Source: Tritrichomonas musculus (Eukaryota > Parabasalia > Tritrichomonadida > Tritrichomonadidae). From it: a stretch of 64,000 bases of DNA. The position numbers were made by a program, and so were the translations under genes. The DNA lies in NCBI GenBank assembly GCA_039105265.1, contig JAPFFF010000040.1:1054001-1118000 (forward strand). Direction: 5' to 3'. Below are positions 1-9,980 of this stretch, in pieces. Positions within the stretch are counted from its first letter, which is position 1; the number at the start of each line of letters is the position of its first letter. The notes beneath the pieces were generated by a model, which saw only the letters and a list, made by a program, of their open reading frames with translations, ran no database searches and was not told the DNA's origin.

Positions 1-1
1 C

Positions 2-650
2 CGCCTGGCAGAGCTTCGCCTAAAATACCCCAGCATAATAACAAAAAATCCAAATTGTTTATCTTTAACACCAGAAGAAGAAACACTAAGCAAAGAAAGA
101 ATAAAATTTGAATATAATAAACTCCACTTTATTCAGAAGAAACACCTATAAACAATTTAGTTCAAGTTGATGAATTAGATGTCGATGAAGAAATAAGCAT
201 GACTTTAACGACTAAGCAAGAAGAATTAACGAAGAACATTGATGACATTATGAAAACTCCATATAAAGAGAGGATTAAAACAGATGTATACATAAATATA
301 TATCAAACTGCAAAATCTGAGCTTGTAAGAATAGGCTCTTTAATTAACATAGAAGAAGATTATATTGAACAAAAGTGTGACGAGTTTTTGTTCGAAGATC
401 TTTACAATTAGGATTCGCATATTATTCTTGTTATGATCCTTATGTATTTTGGCGCAAAGCTTATTGTTTAGATCGAACTTGGGAATTGTTCTCTGAACTA
501 GCATTACGCTATTCCTGTGCCTTTGCAACTGAAGCTCTTGTGGAAAGACTATTATCAATTCAGAAATAAATTCAAAGTAATCACATGACAAACACTTCGC
601 TTCCTCTCCTCAATGCACGATTACAATTACACGAACAAATTAAAAAATAA
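2..650 (+). pseudogene. hAT-type DNA transposase, decayed C-terminal part
   Basis: The reading runs through three segments in two or more frames: about 2-145 (begins RLAELRLKYPS), about 145-411 (acidic, then a helical segment with its Met at 199), and 411-650. The last segment contains FWRKAYCLDRTWELFSELAL, then an ATEALVERLLSIQK block, then MTNTSLPLLNARLQLHEQ. This order (aromatic/W motif, ALR...ATEA.VER.LSIQ, then an NARLQLHEQ tail) is the hAT dimerisation region. Frameshifts near 145 and 410 and an in-frame TAA at 567-569 break it. The 5' part lies outside the window, so the element's ends cannot be seen. It is a relic of a plain DNA transposon and almost certainly inactive. Family call from pattern recognition only. 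Confidence 0.7.
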
Positions 651-2300
651 ACAAAATGATTTTTTTTATTCTTGTTCAGATTTATCAAATTTTTTATTTT
701 CATTATGCTTTTGAGTGATTTTTAAATCAAAAGATGTAGAGTATTTTATTCAGATATATTTAACAAAAAAAAATACATAATAAGTATTTTTTTGATTAAG
801 ATACATTCGCTTTTTAATGAAAAAAAAAAAAAAAAAAAAAAAAAAAAACATTCAAAAAAACTATGAAAGGAGAGGAGATAGAAGATTTTTAATACTATTT
901 TGACTATAATTAATAATGCATTTACTGAAGGAAACTGATTCGAGAAAGAAAGTAGAAGCTGTGCAAAATGACTTCTTTAAGTTTAACTGCTGTTTATATC
1001 CTAATCTTTAAATTAAATAATTAATTGGAAGCTCATTATAATCATCTTTGATAACATTAGCAATCGTTTTGCAAAGTAAAGATATTTCTTCAATTAAGTG
1101 AAATCTAAATGATCATTAACCATAAGTGGAAAAAAGCGGATTTAGTCATATAAAATCGAGCCTTTTCACACCTTAAAAAAATAAAAAGAACTATTTCTTT
1201 TAAAAAGTTCGATTTTATAAACGTACACAGATATCCAAAAAAAAACAAGCTTATATCTTAAAATTAAATCGTAATAATTTGAAATAAATGAATTAATTAA
1301 ATTATATTAAATGATTAAATACTTGTAAAATGCTTAAACATATAAATATATCCAAGATTCAAAGAGAAAAAACAGAAACAAGTTTTCTCATTTTTTGATA
1401 TATTATATATTTATCTCGGTCAATAAACAATATTTTGAATATTTAATAAATAAATAAGTTGTTAAATAGAAAGTTATTTTTATATTATAAATATATTCCG
1501 AAAATGATTAATTTTTAAATCTTTATTATTTATGAATAGATAAATGCATCAGATCTTTCTTTTTACATAATTGAATGATTAAAATATAAAGAAATATACA
1601 ACTATTTTATTCTTTAAATATGTTTATTAAAAAAATGAAAATATAATAAGATAGATTTATTTTAAAATAAAAAAAATACGTTATTTCAATGCGGAACCAA
1701 TCTCTTAAACTCTAAAAAAAAACTATATATCATATCAATATCATTATGAATTGATGAAAAATGAATAAAATAAAAAATTAATATATTAATTATATTTATA
1801 AAACTGAAAATACAAGATTTTTTTTAATCACTTTTAGAAATATTCATAGAGAATTTATTCTGGTAATCATTCAATTTTTTGATTTATTTTTTTGAAATGG
1901 TTGTTAAAAAATAATCTTTACAATTAAAATATAGAGGGTTTCGTCAATCATTCACTTATTTCTTTTTTTACGGACCAGATTTATGCTCAAAATTTTTTTT
2001 TTAAAAAAATCTTAGTATGGCAAAAACAAAAAAGGCTTATTGAAATTTCTTAGTTTTGATATCAAATATGAATATTTCGAAAATCATTGAAAATTGAGAA
2101 ATTGTAGCGTATACCAGTCATTCATGCATTTGTATTGTTTTTTTTTGTTTGAGAAAAAATGAAAATATCTTTTTTTTATCATGTTTGATATGTTTTAATT
2201 TAAATAGATATACAGAATTCTTAAAGATCTATCAATATTTGTTTGGATTTTCAAATCATCAGAATAAATAATTCTTTTTCATATTCAAATTAACTAATTA
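651..2300. other. AT-rich intergenic region, no gene seen
   Basis: This is about 1.65 kb of very AT-rich DNA with an A-run of about 30 at roughly 820-848 just downstream of the transposase relic. I see no coding region, RNA gene or long inverted repeat. The last hundred bases should hold the ankyrin gene promoter, but no motif stands out. Confidence 0.6.
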
Positions 2301-4331
2301 ATGATTCAATTAAACTCAGTTTTACCAGAAGATGTAATCACGCAAGCAAAATATACCGTAACTCTTCAAGAAACGTTGATGTCTATTGAACCATCAACAA
2401 TTCAAAAAAGTTTTCAAATTATTTTCAATCTCCCTTTAATCCGCTCTTACCAAGGGGTTAAAAATATTGCAAATAATATTCTTTTAGCGGCACAGTATCG
2501 TCCTTTCTCATTAGAATCTTTGGCTGAACTTTCCATCAAATTAAATAATGCAGGCAAAGAATCAGATGATAATAAGTTAAATGAGCTTAACTCAGTTTTT
2601 TTAACAATTCCAGTTAAAATTCTTGATGAAAAATGGAAAGTTGCTTTTTTATATGTTGCTCATAATAAAGGATTATTTTCCGATGACGAACTTTTTACAG
2701 CCATTAAAAAATATTTCAATGAAAATCCAATATTAAAAAATAAGCCTTTTTGGAAAAATAATTGCAGGCAACACTTTTTATTCTTTCAATGGTTTGCACC
2801 TCTTTTTGAGAAAATGGATATACAACTTTACGAAGAAACAAAAAATAGCTTTTTTGAATGTTATAGCAAACGCAATTTAGCATCAAATTATGATAATTAC
2901 ATGTTAAATTTTGAGCAGCTAAGAGAAAATAATTGGCAAAAATATAAAGAACTTTTAAATAATCATTACGAAAATGGATCGATTGCAGATATTATAAAGA
3001 AAGACAAAGTCGACGAAATGCATCAAATGCTACTTCAAATGGGTTCTAATAGCAATAAAAAAAGTCAGCATATACAATTTGAACAACGCCAAAAACCTGA
3101 TGATTCTGATAAGAAAAGTGACGTTGAAGTTAGCCCTGAAGAAGCCCAATTGAAAACCATCATTGATTCAAGAATTGAATGTACTATGTTTGAATTTGTA
3201 ACAATGCTTTCTAGAAAACCAACTTTGGCACATTTTGCAGCTTTCTGCGGTAGCGAAAAATGCTTTGACTTTCTCTTAAAGCATGGTGCAAATCTTGAAT
3301 TAAATGACTATGGTAAGAGAAACTCACTTCATTTTGCAATTGCTGGTGGTAACATGAATATAATTCAAAAAGTAGAAAGTGTCGTAAAGGATTATAAAGG
3401 CGCAACGAGAATTGCAGCCGAATATCACAGATTTGAGTTATTCAAAATGTTTTTAGATACGAGTCATGCTAATTTGAAAGCAAATAATATTGAAAATGGT
3501 TCAATCTTCCATGGAATCGCTGCTGCTAATCATATAAAAATGATTCTTTTCTGTCTAGAGCAAGGTTGTGATTGCAATTTAAAAGATGGTGATGGTGTAT
3601 GTATTGAATTAAAAAAAATGAAAATTGAATTATTAACGTATTTTAATTAGATGGGTTTTTATAATGATGGAAATTCTATCATTCAGAAAAGTAATTACTT
3701 CTTACTTTATGCATTTTAATAATGATAAGTTTTTTTTAATCATTATTGGACTTTTCAACCCGTTGAGTTAATTATGTTAATCATTTTAATTTTTTTTTTT
3801 TTTATCTTGATTAACATTACTAATGCATAGTGGACTCCGCTTAATTGTGCAATAGATTTCAGAGCTGTTGAGTCTGTATATGTTATTTCAAACATATTCA
3901 GTATTGATATCAATGCTCAAGATGATTATGGTATCGCCCCATTGATTCGAGCTACAATGAATGGCGATCCAGATATTGTTAAACTTCTTATTAAACATCC
4001 AAAATTAGAAATAAATTCAGAAGGATTATACAATCAGACAGCTCTTCATCGTGCTAGTCAAAACAACAACATAGATATTATTAGACTTCTCGTTAATGAC
4101 CCAAGAATTGAAGTTAATTGTGTTGATCATCTAAATCGAACACCGCTTCATTTTGCAGCTCAAAATGGCTCAATCGAAGCTATCCAAATTATTATTAATC
4201 ATGGTGATGCTAATTTAACTATAAAAGACTCGGAAGAAGTTCTCATTTTTTTTTTTTTTAATAAAACGCCTTTCGATATTGCAAATGACAATCACTTCAA
4301 AAAAGCAGCTGATTTGCTTAAAATCAATTAG
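2301..4331 (+). CDS. Ankyrin-repeat protein, two exons
   Basis: The gene reads as join(2301..3596,3831..4331), 598 residues. Exon 1 encodes a helical N-terminus of about 290 residues without ankyrin repeats, resembling the N-terminal region (DUF3447-like) of the large trichomonad ankyrin families, then degenerate repeats (THFAAFCGSEKCFDFLLKHGA-type and the RNSLHFAIAGGN block). Exon 1 read alone stops at 3650, but splicing out 3597-3830 joins LKDGDG to WTPLNCAIDF in frame and restores a canonical repeat. Exon 2 continues with four clear repeats (YGIAPLIRATMNGD, QTALHRASQNN, RTPLHFAAQNG, KTPFDIANDN). The start is the first ATG of the open frame. A run of T at about 4246-4259 encodes four Phe residues (VLIFFFF) inside the last repeat, which looks like a homopolymer expansion. 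Ankyrin stacks usually bind proteins; the partner is unknown. Confidence 0.85.
3597..3830 (+). other. Spliceosomal intron, trichomonad type (234 nt)
   Basis: The 5' end is GTATGT (3597-3602) and the 3' end is ACTAATGCATAG (3819-3830). This matches the known trichomonad layout in which an ACTAAC-like branch site is fused to the 3' splice site (ACTAACACACAG in Trichomonas vaginalis). Removal joins codon 432 to TGG at 3831 with no frame change, closing an ankyrin repeat. The intron holds several stops and a run of T. Confidence 0.85.
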
Positions 4332-4710
4332 TGATTTTTATTATATTCTAATAGAGTTTAAATAAAAGTTTCTTTTCTTTCTTTTTATCTATAGGTGAGC
4401 CACTTTTTTTTTGACTTTAAAAAAGTTCTTTTTTTCTTCGAATTTTAAGAATTATTCAGCAATTTCATAATATATATTTATATAACACATATATGATAAG
4501 ATGCAGTTGTTAAAGTAAGTTTTGAACTAATATTCATCAAATACGTAAAGTCACAATTTTAGCAAACGATCTTTTATTCATTTGAATGCAAAAGGAAATA
4601 AATGAATAAGATTAAGAAGGCCTTTATATTTTGATTAGTTAATTATATAGGTTAAAGTAATCAAATTACAAATTATCAAGTAATTATATATTAGCAAATT
4701 TCTAATATTT
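4332..4710. other. Intergenic region between convergent genes
   Basis: About 380 bases between the 3' ends of two convergent genes. It is AT-rich and I see no gene, repeat or hairpin of note. Confidence 0.6.
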
Positions 4711-6183
4711 TTATTCATTATTAATTTCATCATCAATTAGAAATGCCAAATGCCGAATTTCTTCATTTTCTGATAATTTTATTTCATCCAAATCAATTGC
4801 ACTTGGATCAAAAACACCCAAAAAATGATCAGTAAATTTTTCATTATTTCTGTTGACTTTACATTTTGTATTTTGTAAAAATAGCTTTCGCATTCTTATA
4901 AGAATCAAAGTTATATTGAGGCTATTAAAGAGTACTTTCCAGTCACTATCATATATTGATTCAAAGATAAGTTCAATAATCATTGAATTGGGAGATTCAA
5001 TAAACGGTTGAAGAAAAAGTGATGGAGCTTTTTGGAGTGCAATTGAAGCAAAAGATAAAATTTCTTTCTTATGTTTATAATTCATATGTTTATGCTTTTC
5101 AAATAAATCAAAAAGATTAGATATTTTCATTTGGGATGGATCAAGGCCAATTTGTAATAAAGATGTGATACAACGAATAATACTAATTTCCAGTTTTTCA
5201 AAAGGAGTTGGTAAGCAGTTAATTGCAGCATTATTAAAATCAAGCAGCATTTTTGAAGACTCTGTTATATTTAAAATCAAATTAACTTTATTTTCTACCT
5301 GACACTCTTTAGGTATGCCTTTAAGCAAATTGATAACTGTCGTAAAAAGATCTATTGAAATTTTTGAAAGTGCTTCTTGCTTTTGAGAAACAAGTTCTGT
5401 TAAAATTGGTATAAAATTGAGTTCAGGTTGAAGTATAAAAAGGCATATATTCGGATCTTTAAGTATAGCTGTCTCAATAATGTTAACTGGTTCATATGAA
5501 AGACCCCATAATTTATTTGGTAAAAAAGAAAAAATAATGTGGCTCAATTGTCGAAAAGAAGGAAGTGCTTCTACAAAAGAGCAAATCTCAAAATACTTAT
5601 AGATACAAACCAAAAAAGAAGAATTTGGAAAACTATCCATGAGAGAAATTTTAGGATAAAAAGATAGAAAATACTGTAGAAAAAAAGCGCGCTGGGTTTC
5701 ATTTGTAAATGGCAAAATAATATAAATTATAATGAGAGAATTGTCTATTAATGACATTTTGGAATTGCAATTGATATTGGATAGAGAAAACCGAAATAAA
5801 AAATCAATAAAGTCAGGGGGTATAAATGAACAATATTTTTGAAGGCACTTCTGAATAGTACGTATTGAAGAAATTGTTGCAAATGAGTGCGTTTGAAAAT
5901 ACTGATAAAATGCTTTAATAATTAATATTGAATGTTCTTGAGTTAGATGTTTGTAAAGGCCATATTGAAAAAGATCATCTAAATTTGACCATGATTTTTC
6001 TTCATTAGGATGAGATAAACAATAATCAACTGCCTGTTGTAACTCTTGAATATCTTTATTTAAATCGATTTGTATTGTAAGGCTTTTACTGTACAAAACA
6101 TAGCAATCTGATTGTTCTTGCATGTCTTTGTTAAAAATTGGGAATTTGTAATCCATACCAAATGAAAAATTTTGTTGTAGCAT
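4711..6183 (-). CDS. Hypothetical helical-repeat (ARM-like) protein
   Basis: A 490-residue protein of unknown function. The start is the ATG at 6183, since the codon before it is GTG. Its character is all-helical with regularly spaced hydrophobic helices (for example the stretches around LLLDFNNAAINCL, IIRCITSLLQIGL and ILSFASIALQKAPSLF), similar to the armadillo/HEAT-like hypotheticals that are abundant in trichomonads. There is no signal peptide or membrane span. It is divergent from the ABC transporter gene, with a shared upstream region of about 250 bases. An AAAAAGTT motif lies at 6227-6234, about 45 bases before the start. I cannot name a function. Confidence 0.7.
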   Translation of the reverse strand: MLQQNFSFGMDYKFPIFNKDMQEQSDCYVLYSKSLTIQIDLNKDIQELQQAVDYCLSHPNEEKSWSNLDDLFQYGLYKHLTQEHSILIIKAFYQYFQTHSFATISSIRTIQKCLQKYCSFIPPDFIDFLFRFSLSNINCNSKMSLIDNSLIIIYIILPFTNETQRAFFLQYFLSFYPKISLMDSFPNSSFLVCIYKYFEICSFVEALPSFRQLSHIIFSFLPNKLWGLSYEPVNIIETAILKDPNICLFILQPELNFIPILTELVSQKQEALSKISIDLFTTVINLLKGIPKECQVENKVNLILNITESSKMLLDFNNAAINCLPTPFEKLEISIIRCITSLLQIGLDPSQMKISNLFDLFEKHKHMNYKHKKEILSFASIALQKAPSLFLQPFIESPNSMIIELIFESIYDSDWKVLFNSLNITLILIRMRKLFLQNTKCKVNRNNEKFTDHFLGVFDPSAIDLDEIKLSENEEIRHLAFLIDDEINNE

Positions 6184-6431
6184 CACATATTTTTTTTTAA
6201 GCTTATTTAGTCAAAAAAAATTGTTGAAAAAGTTCAAAATAATTTTTTTGCAAAACTTGATATTTATTATTTATATACAATTTTAAAGCAAAAAATAATA
6301 AATGTTTTTTATCGAGAATTTTCAAAGAAAAAGTAAAATGATTTATTCAATTTTTTCTATTCCGAACAGAATGTAAAGTTTTGAATTTATTCCGATTACT
6401 TATTTTGTATAAAAAAGTTCTTAAAACATAA

Positions 6432-8450
6432 ATGTCTGGAAATCAAGTTAGAAGATCATCTTCTGAATATTCTCAGTCATCTGGTTCAATCAGTATTTCG
6501 ACTGCCAAACCGAAGATCGCCGTTGATGAAAGTGAAAAGAAGCATGCTAGAGCAACAATCTATAAATATGTTTTTTCAAATTGGATGGCATGTGTTGGTA
6601 TAATTCCATCGTTTGCTCTCGGTGCTATCCCAATCTTCACCTTTTTGATTTTTGGTGATATTATTACCCCTTTTACTCGGTATGCTATCGAAAGTATGAC
6701 TAAAGTTGATCCTTTTGATCCAATGCCTTCACTTCTTAAGCAAATTTATTATATGATTGCTGTCGCAGTCGCAAGTGGTCTCTGTAAAGTTTTAGATTCA
6801 TTTTTCTGGATCAGGGTTGGTTCAAATGTTGCAACCAAACTCAAAAATGATCTATTTACAAGCATGATGAAGAATGATGTTACATTTTTCGATACAAATC
6901 CAATTGGAAGCTTACTTACAGTTTTATCTGAAGACGCACAAGACGTTGAAAATGCTTTTGGTCACACAAAAGGAACCCAATTCCAAAACATTGGTCAATT
7001 TTTAATGGCTATTATTATGTCATTCATCAAAGATTGGCGTCTTGCTTTAATTTGCTTATGTACAATTCCTGTTATGGCAATAGTCACAGCGATTTTGATT
7101 CCAGGAATTATTAAGTATGCCCAAATCAAGTTCCAGCATGTTTCAAAATCAATGACAATGGCAGAAGAAACATTATCTTCAATCAGAACTGTTAAAGGTT
7201 GTAACCGAGAAGATTTAGATAAAAAGATGTTCATGAAAGAAACAATAGCATCTGCAAAAGCAGAACATCGTATTGGTGCTTTTTTGGTTGGTCTTATTGT
7301 TTCAATTCAAGTCGTTATTTGGGGTACTACAATTGGTATTTTGTACTATGGAGCTACACTAGTTAAGAAAGGTAAAATGGATAGTGGTGATCTTTTCTCA
7401 GTCTACGGATATACTATGTTCGGATGCATGGGTATTGTTATGTTACTCTCATCCATGCAAGGAGAGCAAAAAGCCATTACATCTGGTGCACGTATCTTAA
7501 AATTAACATCTAAAGAACCATCAATTCCATTTGAAGGTGGCAAGAAAATTGAAAACTTTAAAGGCCATATTGAATTCAAGAATGTTTCATTCAAATACCC
7601 AACCAGAGATGTCTATGTACTCAGAAATGTCAGTTTCGAAGTTAAACCAGGAGAAATGGCAGCTCTTGTTGGACACTCAGGATCTGGAAAAAGTACTTGT
7701 GTTCAACTTTTGGAAAGATATTATGATGCTGAAGGTGGTGTTGTTCTTTTAGATGGTGAAGACATCCGTGAAATTGATCCACGTTGGCTCCATATCAACA
7801 TTGGTCTTGTTCAACAAGAGCCTTCACTCTTCAAGATGACAATTAAAGAAAATATTAAGTATGGCGCATCAAATGCAACAGATGAGGAAGTTTATGCAGC
7901 TGCTGATATAGCAAACGCAAGGAAATTCATTGAAAAACTTGATCATGGATTTGAACAGCAAGTTGGTGACCGTGGTGTAGATCTTTCTGGTGGACAACGT
8001 CAACGTATTGCCATTGCTCGTGCAGTTATTAAGAATCCAGTTATTCTCATTACTGATGAGGCCACATCCGCACTTGATTCCCAATCCGAAAAGAAAGTTC
8101 AATATGCACTAGATAAAGTTATGCAAGGTAGAACCGCTGTTGTTGTTGCACATCGTTTATCTACAATTCGTAATGCTCACACAATTTATGTTTTCGATGC
8201 TGGTGAAATTAAAGAAATCGGTAATCATGATTCACTCGTTAAACTTGGTGGATTTTACTATAATTTAGTCAAGAGACAAATGACTCAACAAGAAAATATC
8301 AAAGCCAAATCTCAAATAAATAAGAATGACGATACCAGTGAAGATGATGATGACGATGAAGATTCAGAAAAGAGTAGTAATAGAGTAGCAACAGTTGAAA
8401 CTGATGATGACGACGACGACGAAGAAAATACACAAGAAGATTCATCATAA
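6432..8450 (+). CDS. ABC transporter, ABCB-type half transporter
   Basis: A 672-residue half transporter with one membrane domain followed by one nucleotide-binding domain; it would act as a dimer to export a substrate across a membrane at the cost of ATP. About six membrane spans lie at residues 55-345. The ATPase domain has Walker A GHSGSGKST (about 413), the signature LSGGQRQR (about 518), Walker B VILITDEATSALD (about 537-549) and the H-loop in VVAHRLSTIR (about 573). This order and the sequence match the P-glycoprotein/TAP/HMT subfamily. The Ser-rich N-terminus and a C-terminal tail of repeated Asp/Glu tracts (about 635-672) are extensions. All ATPase motifs look intact. The ATG follows an AAAAAGTT motif at 6412-6419. 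Substrate and membrane cannot be told. Confidence 0.93.
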   Translation: MSGNQVRRSSSEYSQSSGSISISTAKPKIAVDESEKKHARATIYKYVFSNWMACVGIIPSFALGAIPIFTFLIFGDIITPFTRYAIESMTKVDPFDPMPSLLKQIYYMIAVAVASGLCKVLDSFFWIRVGSNVATKLKNDLFTSMMKNDVTFFDTNPIGSLLTVLSEDAQDVENAFGHTKGTQFQNIGQFLMAIIMSFIKDWRLALICLCTIPVMAIVTAILIPGIIKYAQIKFQHVSKSMTMAEETLSSIRTVKGCNREDLDKKMFMKETIASAKAEHRIGAFLVGLIVSIQVVIWGTTIGILYYGATLVKKGKMDSGDLFSVYGYTMFGCMGIVMLLSSMQGEQKAITSGARILKLTSKEPSIPFEGGKKIENFKGHIEFKNVSFKYPTRDVYVLRNVSFEVKPGEMAALVGHSGSGKSTCVQLLERYYDAEGGVVLLDGEDIREIDPRWLHINIGLVQQEPSLFKMTIKENIKYGASNATDEEVYAAADIANARKFIEKLDHGFEQQVGDRGVDLSGGQRQRIAIARAVIKNPVILITDEATSALDSQSEKKVQYALDKVMQGRTAVVVAHRLSTIRNAHTIYVFDAGEIKEIGNHDSLVKLGGFYYNLVKRQMTQQENIKAKSQINKNDDTSEDDDDDEDSEKSSNRVATVETDDDDDDEENTQEDSS

Positions 8451-8646
8451 TGAATTTTACTAAAAAAAAAATATGATTGTATAATTGTGCTTTTTATTGT
8501 TGTTGTTTTAAATTAAATTTACTTGTTTTTTAGATTTTAACTATTCAATTTCGAAATTACTAAACATAGAGTAGCTAAATGAATATAGATTTTTTTACTC
8601 ATAAAAAATGTCAATTACAAAGTTAAAAACGAAATAAATAAGAATA

Positions 8647-9762
8647 TTACTTCCTCCTCTTTGGAGGCTTAATATTTGTGTTTATAATTCTAGGTGGTGG
8701 TAAGTAATCACGAGGCCTATCAGCTGCATTGGTTTTTCTAATTTGTTGAGCATATCTTTCAAGTTTTAATTCGTTTTTATTATAATAACTAGGAATTTCT
8801 GAATCTTTATTTCTTTTGATTTCAGCAGCTTCATCTTTATCAATAATAAGAGAGCTTGAAACTTTACCATCATCTGCATGAGTAAGTATTCTTAAGATTT
8901 TGTTAATGACTTGAGAAATAAGTTTAGATATTTCTGATCCTTCTACAACTGGCATCTCTTGAAGTATCTTCATGATTTCGGATTTTTTGCCATCTTGGGT
9001 TTCTTCAAAATATTCAGGTTTAAGTTTTAATTTTAATAATAATTTTAGAATATCAATTCTAAAAGATTCAATTGGATATACTGGTTCAGTATCGCCTTCC
9101 CGAGATTCGTATGGACTGATCCAAGCAGCCAAGTAATTTAAGAAGTTCGCTCTAAGCAAATATTTTGCCAACTTTTTATTATTAAGCTCACTCTTTAATA
9201 TTTTTAAATAATTTATGCGTTCAAAAGAAAATCTTCTGTTAGCGTATGCTTCATAGTCATCCTTTAATGCATTTGACATTTTTTTTAAAACACCTTTAGC
9301 TTTGCTCTCATAATATTCTTCTGGATTTTCAATTTCTACATACTTCGCACTTTTTGTTTTTGAAGCATTTTTAACCATTTCTTCAATTTCCTTGTCAACT
9401 TTTTCACCTTCATCTGAATTTTCATTTTCATCATCCTTTTTTCCTTTTTTCTTTCGGCCTTTCTTTTTTGATTTGTGTTCCGTTTCGTCTTCTGACGATT
9501 CTTTCCTTTCGTTATCACTAACTGGAGAATCATTTTCATTGTCATTGATATTTTCGTTATTATCATTTTCTTTATTTTGGAAATCTTGATCGTTATCTGA
9601 TGAAGATAAGCCTGAATTTCTAATATTTGGAGCTGCATGATCTATTCCTTCATCGTCGTCACTAAAAGAACGAAGTGTATCGGATTTTCTCTGTATGATT
9701 TGTCTTTCTACAGGTTCTCTTTCTGAATCACTATCTGATAATTCGCGTTCTGAATCTGACAT
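8647..9762 (-). CDS. IWS1/Spn1-like transcription elongation factor
   Basis: A 371-residue nuclear protein. The first 150 residues are Ser/Asp/Glu/Lys-rich (SDSERELSDSDSERE and poly-Lys patches), as in IWS1/Spn1. Residues about 210-300 form a helical bundle resembling the TFIIS N-terminal/LW domain (ILKLLLKLKLKPEYF ... EIMKILQEMPVVEGSE), and the C-terminus is basic with DYLPPPRI and a final KPPKRRK. In other eukaryotes Spn1/IWS1 binds Spt6 and works with elongating RNA polymerase II. The match is by architecture and a few blocks, so another TFIIS-N protein is possible. The gene is convergent with the ABC transporter gene, about 200 bases apart. Confidence 0.7.
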   Translation of the reverse strand: MSDSERELSDSDSEREPVERQIIQRKSDTLRSFSDDDEGIDHAAPNIRNSGLSSSDNDQDFQNKENDNNENINDNENDSPVSDNERKESSEDETEHKSKKKGRKKKGKKDDENENSDEGEKVDKEIEEMVKNASKTKSAKYVEIENPEEYYESKAKGVLKKMSNALKDDYEAYANRRFSFERINYLKILKSELNNKKLAKYLLRANFLNYLAAWISPYESREGDTEPVYPIESFRIDILKLLLKLKLKPEYFEETQDGKKSEIMKILQEMPVVEGSEISKLISQVINKILRILTHADDGKVSSSLIIDKDEAAEIKRNKDSEIPSYYNKNELKLERYAQQIRKTNAADRPRDYLPPPRIINTNIKPPKRRK

Positions 9763-9980
9763 TAATATAAAAAATCAATTTTGGCAGAGTCTGTTCGACC
9801 ATATTGTAACAAAGATTTTTTAAATATAATTTAAACGGTATTTTTTAACGTACTTTTTTAACGAATGAGAGAGAAGAAGGAAATTAATTAGACAGATCTT
9901 CTCATTTCCTTACGAAAACAGTTTTTAAAAAAACCTGATATATAGTAGAGTCGGTTTGGGACGAGAACATCGGTTTGGAA

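Noticed and set aside
3651-3830. Frameshift or insertion breaking the ankyrin gene
   Set aside because: The splice signals and exact in-frame join explain the gap better than mutation.
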